From Streptomyces sp. NBC_00464 (GTDB lineage: Bacteria; Actinomycetota; Actinomycetes; Streptomycetales; Streptomycetaceae), in contig NZ_CP107899.1 in NCBI RefSeq assembly GCF_036013915.1, forward strand, positions 4,526,001-4,590,000: a DNA stretch of 64,000 bases, in the 5' to 3' direction. Position numbers and translations under genes: made by a program. Positions 25,597 to 32,539 of the stretch are shown one piece after another. Numbering within the stretch: position 1 is the stretch's first letter; every line of letters begins with the position of its first letter. The notes beneath the pieces were generated by a model. It was not told where the DNA came from. It saw only the letters and a list, made by a program, of their open reading frames with translations, and made no database searches.

Positions 25597-25970
25597 GCGA
25601 CGCCCAGCAGCCCACCGGCCCGAACTACCCGGAGTACCACCCGGGCAGCGCGCGGCCCGAACTCAACCGGCCCGTCCACGAGCGATACCCCCAGATCCGG
25701 TCCACCAGCGGCTACGGCGACCCCCGTGTCCGCCACACCGGGCCGGGACCAGGAGCGGGCAGCGACCAGGAACCGGAGCGGTCCTCGAAACTGACGGCAC
25801 GGCTGACCCTGGCCATGACCGTCGTTATCGGGCAGCTCTGGGGACTCACGGTCGTCATCGACGAATGGATGGAGGGCAACACCGGCACCGCTTGGTGGGG
25901 GGCCGGATTCCTCTGCCTGTCGTTCCTCGTCGTGCTCGGACTCTGGTGGCTCGACCCCAAGGACCGCTGA
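25593..25970 (+). CDS. Small two-helix membrane protein of the oxidoreductase operon
   Basis: The protein has 125 residues from ATG 25593, an ATGA overlap with the Rieske gene. Residues 1-65 are hydrophilic and rich in Pro, Arg and Gly. Two membrane helices follow: residues 68-88 (LTLAMTVVIGQLWGLTVVI) and 98-120 (AWWGAGFLCLSFLVVLGLWWL). I do not recognise the family. Its tight coupling as the last gene suggests an assembly or anchoring role in the complex. A hairpin at 25986-26002 ends the operon. Confidence 0.8.
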   Translation: MSDAQQPTGPNYPEYHPGSARPELNRPVHERYPQIRSTSGYGDPRVRHTGPGPGAGSDQEPERSSKLTARLTLAMTVVIGQLWGLTVVIDEWMEGNTGTAWWGAGFLCLSFLVVLGLWWLDPKDR

Positions 25971-25985
25971 GCGGCGTTCCGGCGT

Positions 25986-26002
25986 CCCGCCCTCAAGGCG
26001 GG
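25986..26002 (+). terminator. Hairpin after the oxidoreductase operon
   Basis: CCCGCC-CTCAA-GGCGGG follows the last stop (25970) by 16 bases. There is no T-tract, as usual for streptomycete terminators. Confidence 0.55.
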
Positions 26003-26052
26003 CGCACGCCGGGGCGCCCGCGCATCCGCAGGGCCGCCGTACCCTGGGAGGT

Positions 26053-26262
26053 ATGAGTACCGCCCCCGCCCCCGGACCGCGCGATGCGAAGCCGAGCTCG
26101 CCGGACCGGCCGAAGCCCAAGCCGGCACTGATCTTCGACGATCCGCTGGACCAGCAGTCCGCGGACGATACGGACCGGGGGTGGGGTGAGCGGGCCCCTT
26201 CCGGTGGCAGCGCCGCCGACCTGGACCGCTTCCTTGACGAGAAGCCGCCGCACCACGTCTGA
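26053..26262 (+). CDS. Small conserved hypothetical protein
   Basis: The protein has 69 residues from ATG 26053 (GGGAGG 4-5 bases upstream). It is proline-rich at the start and acidic later, with the segment PALIFDDPLDQQSADDTDRG and a C-terminal DLDRFLDEKPPHHV. It has no signal or membrane segment. The order and composition resemble small streptomycete proteins of unknown function. The gene is convergent with mscL. Confidence 0.65.
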   Translation: MSTAPAPGPRDAKPSSPDRPKPKPALIFDDPLDQQSADDTDRGWGERAPSGGSAADLDRFLDEKPPHHV

Positions 26263-26287
26263 GCCCGCCCTGGCCCGGTCCGGAGTT

Positions 26288-26839
26288 CTACTCCTGGAGC
26301 CCGCGCCCCGGGTCCTCGCCGCGATTCCCTTCCGCCGGGCTGTTGCCGGTGCCCGTGCTGCCGATGCCACCGCTGCCGCCGGTGCGCTGAGCGATCAGTG
26401 CGTCGCGGATCTCCTTCAGGACCTCCAGCTCGCTCACCTCCATCGTTTCCTGCACGCCTTCCTTCGCCGCCTGCATGGCGGCCCGCCTGGCGAGGTACTT
26501 CGCCATCGGGAGCACCATCAGGAAGTAGACGACGGCAGCGGTGATCAGGAAGCTGAGGGTCGCGCTGAGCACCGAGCCCCACAGGATCCGGATGCCCTCG
26601 GTCGCCTCGCCCGTCTCCGGGTCCGTCGTGCAGGGGCCCTTGAGGCAGGAGCTGTAGCTCTCCAGGTCCTTGCTGCCGAGCGCACCGACGAGCGGATTGA
26701 TCACACCCTTGACGATGGCGTTCACGATGTTCGTGAACGCGGCGCCGATGACGACGGCGACCGCCAGATCGATTACGTTGCCGCGCATCAGGAAGGCCTT
26801 GAAGCCGTCCAGGACGCTGACCTTCTTCTTCTCGCTCAC
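26288..26839 (-). CDS. mscL: Large-conductance mechanosensitive channel MscL
   Basis: The protein has 183 residues. The MscL N-terminus is clear: LDGFKAFLMRGNVIDLAVAV, VIGAAFTNIVNAIVKGVINP, which forms TM1 and the pore lining. The second membrane segment is LSFLITAAVVYFLMVLPMAKY near residue 100. The cytoplasmic helix follows. The loop contains an insertion with two cysteines (SSCLKGPCTT), common in actinobacteria, and the C-terminal tail is longer than in E. coli MscL (136 residues) and rich in glycine. It opens under membrane tension to protect against hypo-osmotic shock. The ORF ends before a small hypothetical gene. Confidence 0.95.
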   Translation of the reverse strand: MSEKKKVSVLDGFKAFLMRGNVIDLAVAVVIGAAFTNIVNAIVKGVINPLVGALGSKDLESYSSCLKGPCTTDPETGEATEGIRILWGSVLSATLSFLITAAVVYFLMVLPMAKYLARRAAMQAAKEGVQETMEVSELEVLKEIRDALIAQRTGGSGGIGSTGTGNSPAEGNRGEDPGRGLQE

Positions 26840-26962
26840 GCGTGAGCCGTCCTTTGCATGTGCCGTAAGGGGAGCAAACTTTTCCGCAACCTACGGCAGT
26901 ACAAGGGGAATCCACCCCATCTGCGTCTGATGTCAGGTGACGTGATGGTTCGTCAGTGCGAA

Positions 26963-27535
26963 TCAACACAGAATCACCGCAAATCCGGCCGAGATTCCCG
27001 CACCGGCCAGCGCCGTGGCCGTCGCCCGCGGTACGGACAGCACGATCAGTGCCCCGTTCTCCGCGGAACCCTCGGCGGACACCGATGGCACCTGGGTCAC
27101 CCGCGCACCCTTCGCCAGCACCCGGGAGTCCGACCCGGCGCCCTCGGACGCGATCACGTCGACCCGGTCGCCCGGCCGCAGCAACCGGACGGTTTCCGCA
27201 TCGGCGATCCGGACGGGCGCGGACACTTGACGAACGGGTGGCGACACCCGTCGGTGCGCCGTCCCGGTCGCGTGCGCGGCACCGCCCCCGCCGCCGGCCT
27301 CGCCCTTGCCCCCGCCGAGCCCCGAAGCTGCCAGCGCGGCAGCCGTCAGGGCCAGCCCCGCGGCCATCGCCCGCCGCTGCCGCCACACCGCCCGCCGCAG
27401 CCGGTGTCCGCTGCCCCCGCGCACCCGCAGTGGGGGAAAGGGCGGCACCCCGCAGGGAGGTGGCGCGGGGGCGGGTGGGGGCGGGGAAGCGGGGCGCGAA
27501 GGAGAGGAGGGGCCGTACGGGGGCATGGCAAACAC
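26963..27535 (-). CDS. SAF-domain protein, CpaB/RcpC-like
   Basis: The protein has 190 residues. The first 45 residues are proline-rich (PPPPAPAPPP), then an arginine-rich patch and a single membrane helix at about 56-75 (AMAAGLALTAAALAASGLGG). Residues 98-188 form an SAF/RcpC-like beta domain (PVRIADAETVRLLRPGDRVDVIA, GALIVLSVPRATATALAGA). In pilus systems CpaB/RcpC is a periplasmic protein of the Flp pilus; no pilus genes are seen here, so the role is open. It is upstream of mscL and downstream of the MTA phosphorylase gene. Confidence 0.78.
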   Translation of the reverse strand: MFAMPPYGPSSPSRPASPPPPAPAPPPCGVPPFPPLRVRGGSGHRLRRAVWRQRRAMAAGLALTAAALAASGLGGGKGEAGGGGGAAHATGTAHRRVSPPVRQVSAPVRIADAETVRLLRPGDRVDVIASEGAGSDSRVLAKGARVTQVPSVSAEGSAENGALIVLSVPRATATALAGAGISAGFAVILC

Positions 27536-27706
27536 CGCCTGCGGTGAGGGAGTTCAGAGGAATCGGATCGAGTGGTCCGGTCGAAGTGGATCGGCCGGAC
27601 AGCACCCACGATTCACCACCCACGAGATTTCCGCTGAGCCCTGTGGACGGTCCACACGATGTGGAAAACTCCCTCACCCGCTTGAGGGACGCCAGAAGCT
27701 GACCGC

Positions 27707-28540
27707 CTACGGCAGCTCGATCCCCGTCTCGATCCCGTCCAGCGCATGCGCGCACAGGCAGTCCCGGTCCGCCTCCGCGGGCAGCGCTGCCACCGCGTCG
27801 AAGAGGACCGAGCGCAACCGGTCGACATTGGCCGCGAACACCTTGAGCACCTCCTCGTGGGAGACCCCCTCGCCGGCCTCCGCGCCCGCGTCCAGGTCCG
27901 TCACCAGCGTCATCGTCGTGTAGCAGAGGCCCAGTTCACGGGCGAGCACGGCCTCGGGGTGTCCGGTCATCCCGACCACCGACCAGCCCATCGCCGCGTG
28001 CCAGCGCGATTCCGCCCGGGTCGAGAAGCGCGGCCCCTCGACGACCACGAGCGTCCCGCCGTCCACCGCTTCCCAGTCCCGCCCGCGGGCCGCCGCCAGG
28101 GCGACCTTGCGCCCCTCGGGGCAGTACGGGTCGGCGAATCCCAGATGCACCACGTTCGGTGCCGTCCCGTCCGCCCGGGTCTCCCCGTCGTAGAACGTCT
28201 GGACGCGGGTCTTCGTACGGTCCACCAGCTGGTCCGGCACGAGCAGCGTCCCCGGCCCGTACTCCGGCCGCAGCCCGCCCACCGCGCACGGGCCGAGCAC
28301 CTGGCGCACGCCGACCGAGCGCAGCGCCCACAGGTTGGCGCGGTAGTTGATGCGGTGCGGCGGCACATGGTGGCCGCGTCCGTGACGGGGGAGGAAGGCG
28401 ACCCGGCGGCCGCCGATCTCGCCGAGGAAGACGGAGTCGCTCGGCGCTCCGTAAGGGGTCTCCACGCGAACTTCGGTGACGTCCTCCAGGAAGGAGTACA
28501 GCCCCGAACCGCCGATCACACCGATCTCTGCGTTCACCAT
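27707..28540 (-). CDS. mtnP: S-methyl-5'-thioadenosine phosphorylase
   Basis: The protein has 277 residues from ATG 28540 (MVNAEIGVIGGSGLYSFL); the open frame begins 11 codons earlier. Family motifs are IGGSGLY at the start, FLPRHGRGHHVPPHRINYRANLWAL (phosphate and ribose site), and WHAAMGWSVVGMTGHPEAVLARE (purine/ribose site). It cleaves MTA from polyamine synthesis to adenine and methylthioribose-1-phosphate. Close purine phosphorylases differ in the base-binding residues, so an MTA/inosine split is not fully certain. It is downstream of fmdB on the same strand, with a terminator between. Confidence 0.92.
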   Translation of the reverse strand: MVNAEIGVIGGSGLYSFLEDVTEVRVETPYGAPSDSVFLGEIGGRRVAFLPRHGRGHHVPPHRINYRANLWALRSVGVRQVLGPCAVGGLRPEYGPGTLLVPDQLVDRTKTRVQTFYDGETRADGTAPNVVHLGFADPYCPEGRKVALAAARGRDWEAVDGGTLVVVEGPRFSTRAESRWHAAMGWSVVGMTGHPEAVLARELGLCYTTMTLVTDLDAGAEAGEGVSHEEVLKVFAANVDRLRSVLFDAVAALPAEADRDCLCAHALDGIETGIELP

Positions 28541-28595
28541 GCGGTCACAGTAGGCGTTCGCCGCGCGGCCCATGCGGCCGGGCGGGAAACGCCGA

Positions 28596-28624
28596 GGACC
28601 CCGCCGAATGGATCGGCGGGGTCC
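28596..28624 (-). terminator. Terminator of the FmdB gene
   Basis: GGACCCCGCCGA pairs with TCGGCGGGGTCC (12 bp, 5-base loop) downstream of the FmdB stop and upstream of the MTA phosphorylase gene. Confidence 0.75.
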
Positions 28625-28658
28625 CGGTGAAGCCAGGTGAAACGGTCGGACGGGCGCC

Positions 28659-29036
28659 TCAGGCGGCCGACGAACCGCTCGACGAGGACGAAGAAGACGA
28701 AGAAGAGGACGACGAAGAAGACGTCGTGGAAGAGCTGGACGAACCGGAGGAGGACGTCGACGAAGAGGACGAAGACTTCGCGTCCGATCCCGTCGAGGAC
28801 GACGACCCGGAACCGGAGGCCTTCGCAGCGGCCGGGGCCGGCGTGCTGCTCGACGAGGAACCGCGGCTGTCGTTCCGGTAGAAACCGGAACCCTTGAACA
28901 CGATGCCGACCGCCGAGAACACCTTCTTCAGGCGTCCGTCGCAGCTCGGGCACACCGTGAGGGCGTCATCGGTGAACTTCTGCACCGCTTCGAGGCCCTC
29001 GCCACACTCGGTGCACTGGTACTGGTAAGTCGGCAC
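28659..29036 (-). CDS. FmdB-type zinc-ribbon protein with a serine-rich tail
   Basis: The protein has 125 residues. Residues 1-42 form the FmdB zinc ribbon (MPTYQYQCTECGEGLEAVQKF, then CPSCDGRLKKVFSAVGI), with CxxC pairs at 8-11 and 33-36. Residues 52-56 have the conserved GFYRND. The remaining 65 residues are almost only Ser with Gly, Thr and Ala. This is far longer than the usual short tail. The DNA there is a strand-biased purine tract in GAN triplets on the plus strand. The function of these regulator-like proteins is not well known. Confidence 0.85.
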   Translation of the reverse strand: MPTYQYQCTECGEGLEAVQKFTDDALTVCPSCDGRLKKVFSAVGIVFKGSGFYRNDSRGSSSSSTPAPAAAKASGSGSSSSTGSDAKSSSSSSTSSSGSSSSSTTSSSSSSSSSSSSSSSGSSAA

Positions 29037-29102
29037 TTGTTCCTCCTGGCACTCTGACTCGATGAGTGCTAACGACGCTCCATACTGACTTATTCCGCTG
29101 GA

Positions 29103-30386
29103 TCAGTCCACCGTGACCGGCCCGCGGTGACCGATCCCACGTGCCACGGTCCGCCCCGAACTCCTCGGGAGGAGCCGCGAACGCAGGCTCACCAGGGTCA
29201 CCAGCGCCAGCACCGTGCCCACCAGCGGCACCAGGAATCCGGTGCTCGCCCCATGGGCGTCCGCGAGCTGCCCGGCCACGGTCACGGCCGCCGCCTGGCC
29301 GAGCGCGACCGCGCCCGTCAGCCATGTGAACGCCTCGGTCCGCGCCGATCCCGGGACCAGCGCCTCGACCAGGGTGTAGCCGCTGATCAGGGCGGGTGCG
29401 ATGGAGAGGCCGACCAGCAGTCCGAGCCCGGCCAGCAGCGGCACGGAGTGCACCGCCCACAGGCCCGACGCGGTGAGGGTCAGGGCCGCGTACCCGGCGA
29501 TCAGCCGGCGCCGCGGCCCGGTCTTCCAGGCGATGGCGCCGCAGGCGATGCCGGCCAGCATGTTGCCGGCCGCGAAGATCCCGTACAGCAGACCGTTCGC
29601 ACCGGGGCTGCCGATCTCCTCGGCGAACGCGGTCAGCGAGACCTGCATCCCGCCGAAGACCGCGCCGATCCCGAGGAAGGCCACCGCGAGCACACGCACG
29701 CCGGGGATGGACAGCGCCGAGGCGTGCCGCTGCGATCCCTCGGAACCGGTGGCGCGCACCGCGGGCTGGGTGGCGCGCTGAGCGGCGAAGAACAGGCCGC
29801 CGAACAGGGTCAGGGCGGCCTCGGCGATCAGCCCCGCCGCCGGGTGCACCCCGGTGCACAGAGCGGTGGCGAGTACCGGACCGATGACGAACGTGAACTC
29901 GTCCGTCACCGACTCGAAGGCCGCCGCCGTCGACATGAGCGGCGAGGCCTTCCGGCCCGGCGCCGCCCCGAGCACGGCCGCCCAGCGGGCCCGCACCATC
30001 GGGCCGATCTGCGGGACGGAGGCGCCGGTCGGGACAGCGGCGGCGAACAGGGCCCACATCGGGGCGTCCGCCAGCGCGAGCGCGGTCAGGGCCGAGACGG
30101 ACGCCGTGTGTACGAGGACGCCGGGCAGCAGCACGGCACGCTGGCCGAAGCGGTCGGCGAGCTTGCCGGTCTGCGGGGCGAACAGGGCCATCGAGACCCC
30201 GGTCACGGCGGCGACGGCGCCGGCGCTGCCGTACGAGCCGGTGGTGTGCTGGACGAGCAGGACGATGCCGATGGTCAGCATCGCGAAGGGCTGCCGTGCG
30301 GCGAAGCCCGGCAGGAGGAAGGTCCACGCACCCGGGGTGCGCAGCAACTGCCCGTATCCGGGGCGGTCGGAGACCGTGGACGCCAC
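29103..30386 (-). CDS. MFS transporter
   Basis: The predicted protein has 427 residues from GTG 30386 (VASTVSDRPGYGQLLRTPGAW). About twelve membrane segments are expected. The loop after helix 2 reads LFAPQTGKLADRFGQRAVL (motif A). The pattern resembles the streptomycete DHA1-like group of small-molecule exporters with PGAWTFLLPGFAARQP at the start. No substrate can be inferred. It is upstream of fmdB on the same strand but the 66-base gap has no overlap, so co-transcription is possible. Confidence 0.85.
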   Translation of the reverse strand: MASTVSDRPGYGQLLRTPGAWTFLLPGFAARQPFAMLTIGIVLLVQHTTGSYGSAGAVAAVTGVSMALFAPQTGKLADRFGQRAVLLPGVLVHTASVSALTALALADAPMWALFAAAVPTGASVPQIGPMVRARWAAVLGAAPGRKASPLMSTAAAFESVTDEFTFVIGPVLATALCTGVHPAAGLIAEAALTLFGGLFFAAQRATQPAVRATGSEGSQRHASALSIPGVRVLAVAFLGIGAVFGGMQVSLTAFAEEIGSPGANGLLYGIFAAGNMLAGIACGAIAWKTGPRRRLIAGYAALTLTASGLWAVHSVPLLAGLGLLVGLSIAPALISGYTLVEALVPGSARTEAFTWLTGAVALGQAAAVTVAGQLADAHGASTGFLVPLVGTVLALVTLVSLRSRLLPRSSGRTVARGIGHRGPVTVD

Positions 30387-30699
30387 GGTCCATGCCTTTC
30401 TGCCGCCTGGTGGCCGTGCCCCTGCGGGACGGGCCGGCACGTGGGTGCGGACCCGGTCAGGAGCTGCCGAGAGCTGTCCTCTTCGCGCGGAACTGCGGTA
30501 GATGCCGGGCGCTCGCAGCAAGAGGCGGAGGACGCCACGACCGCCATACGGTCGCGCCAGCTCTGCATCAGGCAGAGTTGGTGGATCAAATAGGTCGATC
30601 TAGGTTTCCTTCATGCTACAGGCAAGGACCCTGGTCCACCTGTGATTGTGCGCAAGGCAACCTCTCCCACCTGCGGACACGGGGTGTGTCCGCCCGTCC
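30387..30699. other. Gap upstream of the MFS gene with hairpins
   Basis: No gene is supported here. CTCTGC-ATCAG-GCAGAG (30561-30577) is a perfect hairpin, next to a TTGGTGGATCAAATAGG AT-richer stretch with GATC repeats. This is the likely promoter and operator region of the MFS gene, and also holds the terminator zone of the antiporter gene. Confidence 0.4.
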
Positions 30700-32322
30700 T
30701 CAGTGGTGGGCCTTGGCGTCCCGGGTGGTCCGCCCCTCGTGCTTCTTGACGTCGTCCGTTCTGCCCAGTCTCTTCACTGCCTTGAGGGCGTTGGCCACGT
30801 TCGGTCCGGTGAGGGCCTCGTCGGCCGCGTGCTCGCCGGTGCCCAGCCAGCCGGCCAGCTTGCCGCCCTCGCCGATCGCGCGCAGCCGGGCCTCGGTGGC
30901 GTCGCGCACCGGGTCGGTCGTCACGACCAGCAGTTCGTCGCCGCGGCGCAGCACGGTCGAGGGTGCGGGCACGAAGCTCTTGCCGTCCCGGACGACCAGC
31001 GTCACCGCCGCTCCTGCCGGCAGGCGCAGTTCGCCGACCTCGACGCCGTGCATCTTCGACTGCGCGGGGATGGCCACCGAGAGCAGATGCCCGCGCAGCC
31101 GCTCCAGCGGCGCCGACTCGATGCCCAGGTCGGCGGCCTCGGACGGGTCGTCGGCGATCTTGAGGGCCTTCGCGAGCCAGGGCAGGGTCGGTCCCTGGAT
31201 GAGGGTGTAGACGACGACGAGTACGAAGACGATGTTGAAGACCCGGGTGGAGCCCTCGATCCCGGACACCATGGGAATGGTCGCCAGGATGATGGGCACC
31301 GCGCCGCGCAGCCCGGCCCAGGACATGAGGGCCTTCTCCTGCCAGGGCAGCCGGAAGGGTGCCAGTGAGATGAAGACCTCCAGCGGCCGGGCCACCACGG
31401 TCAGCACCAGCCCCACGACGACGGCGGGCCAGAAGTCGTCGATCAGGTCGTGCGGGGTGACCAGCAGTCCGAGCAGGACGAACATGCCGATCTGGGCCAG
31501 CCAGCCGAGCCCGTCGGCGAAGCCGCGGGTGGCGGGCCAGTGCGGCAGCTTGGCGTTGCCGAGGATCATCGCGGCGAGGTAGACGGCGAGGAATCCGCTT
31601 CCGTGCAGCATCGCGCCGGCCGCGTACGCGGACACCGCGATCGCCATCACCGCGATCGGGTAGAGGCCCGAGGCGGGCAGTGCCACATGCCGCAGTCCGT
31701 ATGAGCCGAGCCAGCCGACGGCGATGCCGATCGCGGCGCCGATCGCCAGCTCCAGGGCTATCTCGCCGACCAGTACGTACCAGCTGTCGACCGGCCCCAC
31801 GGTGGAGAAGGCCACGACCAGGATCACCACAGGGGCGTCGTTGAAGCCGGACTCGGCCTCCAGGACGCCGGTGATCCGGGCGGGCAGCGGCACCTTGCGC
31901 AGCACCGAGAAGACCGCGGCGGCGTCCGTGGACGAGACGACCGCGCCGATGATCAGGGCCTGCCGCCATTCCAGGCCGACCAGATAGTGCGCGCCGGCCG
32001 CGGTCACGCCCACGCTCACGCCCACGCCGACGAGGGAGAGGACCACGGCTGCGGGCAGCGCGGGTTTGATCTCTTTCCACTTCGTGCCGAGGCCGCCCTC
32101 GGCGAGGATCACGACCAGGGCCGCGTAGCCGATCACCTGCGTCAGTTCGGCGTTGTCGAACTTGACGTCGAAGAACCCGTCCTGCCCCATGGCGATCCCG
32201 ATGCCCAGGTACAGGAGCAGGCTGGGGAGCCCGCTGCGGGACGAGATGCGTACCGCCGCCACCGCGACGAGCAGGACGAGTGAGCAGACGAGCAGGAGTT
32301 CGTTGAGCGCGTGGACAGTCAG
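30700..32322 (-). CDS. Potassium/proton antiporter (CPA1, NhaP2 type)
   Basis: I take the CTG at 32322, giving 540 residues, since family members begin TVHALNELLLVCSLVLLVA and this sequence is present just upstream of the first GTG (32262). A GGAAGGA site lies 7-8 bases before the CTG. About 12-13 membrane segments include the ion-path region STDAAAVFSVLRK and AESGFNDAPVVILV. The C-terminal half has a RCK-like TrkA-C domain (about 405-485: LGIESAPLERLRGHLLSVAIPAQSKMHGVEVGELRLP). It should exchange cytoplasmic K+ or Na+ for protons, gated by nucleotide or pH. A GTG start at 32262 would cut off the first helix. Confidence 0.85.
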   Translation of the reverse strand: MTVHALNELLLVCSLVLLVAVAAVRISSRSGLPSLLLYLGIGIAMGQDGFFDVKFDNAELTQVIGYAALVVILAEGGLGTKWKEIKPALPAAVVLSLVGVGVSVGVTAAGAHYLVGLEWRQALIIGAVVSSTDAAAVFSVLRKVPLPARITGVLEAESGFNDAPVVILVVAFSTVGPVDSWYVLVGEIALELAIGAAIGIAVGWLGSYGLRHVALPASGLYPIAVMAIAVSAYAAGAMLHGSGFLAVYLAAMILGNAKLPHWPATRGFADGLGWLAQIGMFVLLGLLVTPHDLIDDFWPAVVVGLVLTVVARPLEVFISLAPFRLPWQEKALMSWAGLRGAVPIILATIPMVSGIEGSTRVFNIVFVLVVVYTLIQGPTLPWLAKALKIADDPSEAADLGIESAPLERLRGHLLSVAIPAQSKMHGVEVGELRLPAGAAVTLVVRDGKSFVPAPSTVLRRGDELLVVTTDPVRDATEARLRAIGEGGKLAGWLGTGEHAADEALTGPNVANALKAVKRLGRTDDVKKHEGRTTRDAKAHH

Positions 32323-32539
32323 TGGCCGGTCCTTCCCTGCGTACGCCCGCCGGATCGACTTCCGGCGGCGGGTTACTTCGTTACCTTACCTAATCTTTAA
32401 CGTTTTCTTGATGCGTTCGAGTATTCGTGCGATCGCTACGCAATTCGAACCATCCCGATACCGCGTCGGACCGGCCTCGGCGCTGCGCCTATGGTTGCTC
32501 CTGCACTCCCAGGACCACCCTGCCCCTCGAAGGACAGCG

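Noticed and set aside
28627..28881. Acidic Glu/Asp-rich protein on the plus strand
   Set aside because: It is the complement of the poly-serine tail of the FmdB gene; TCN codons read as GAN on the other strand. No start signal or partner supports it.
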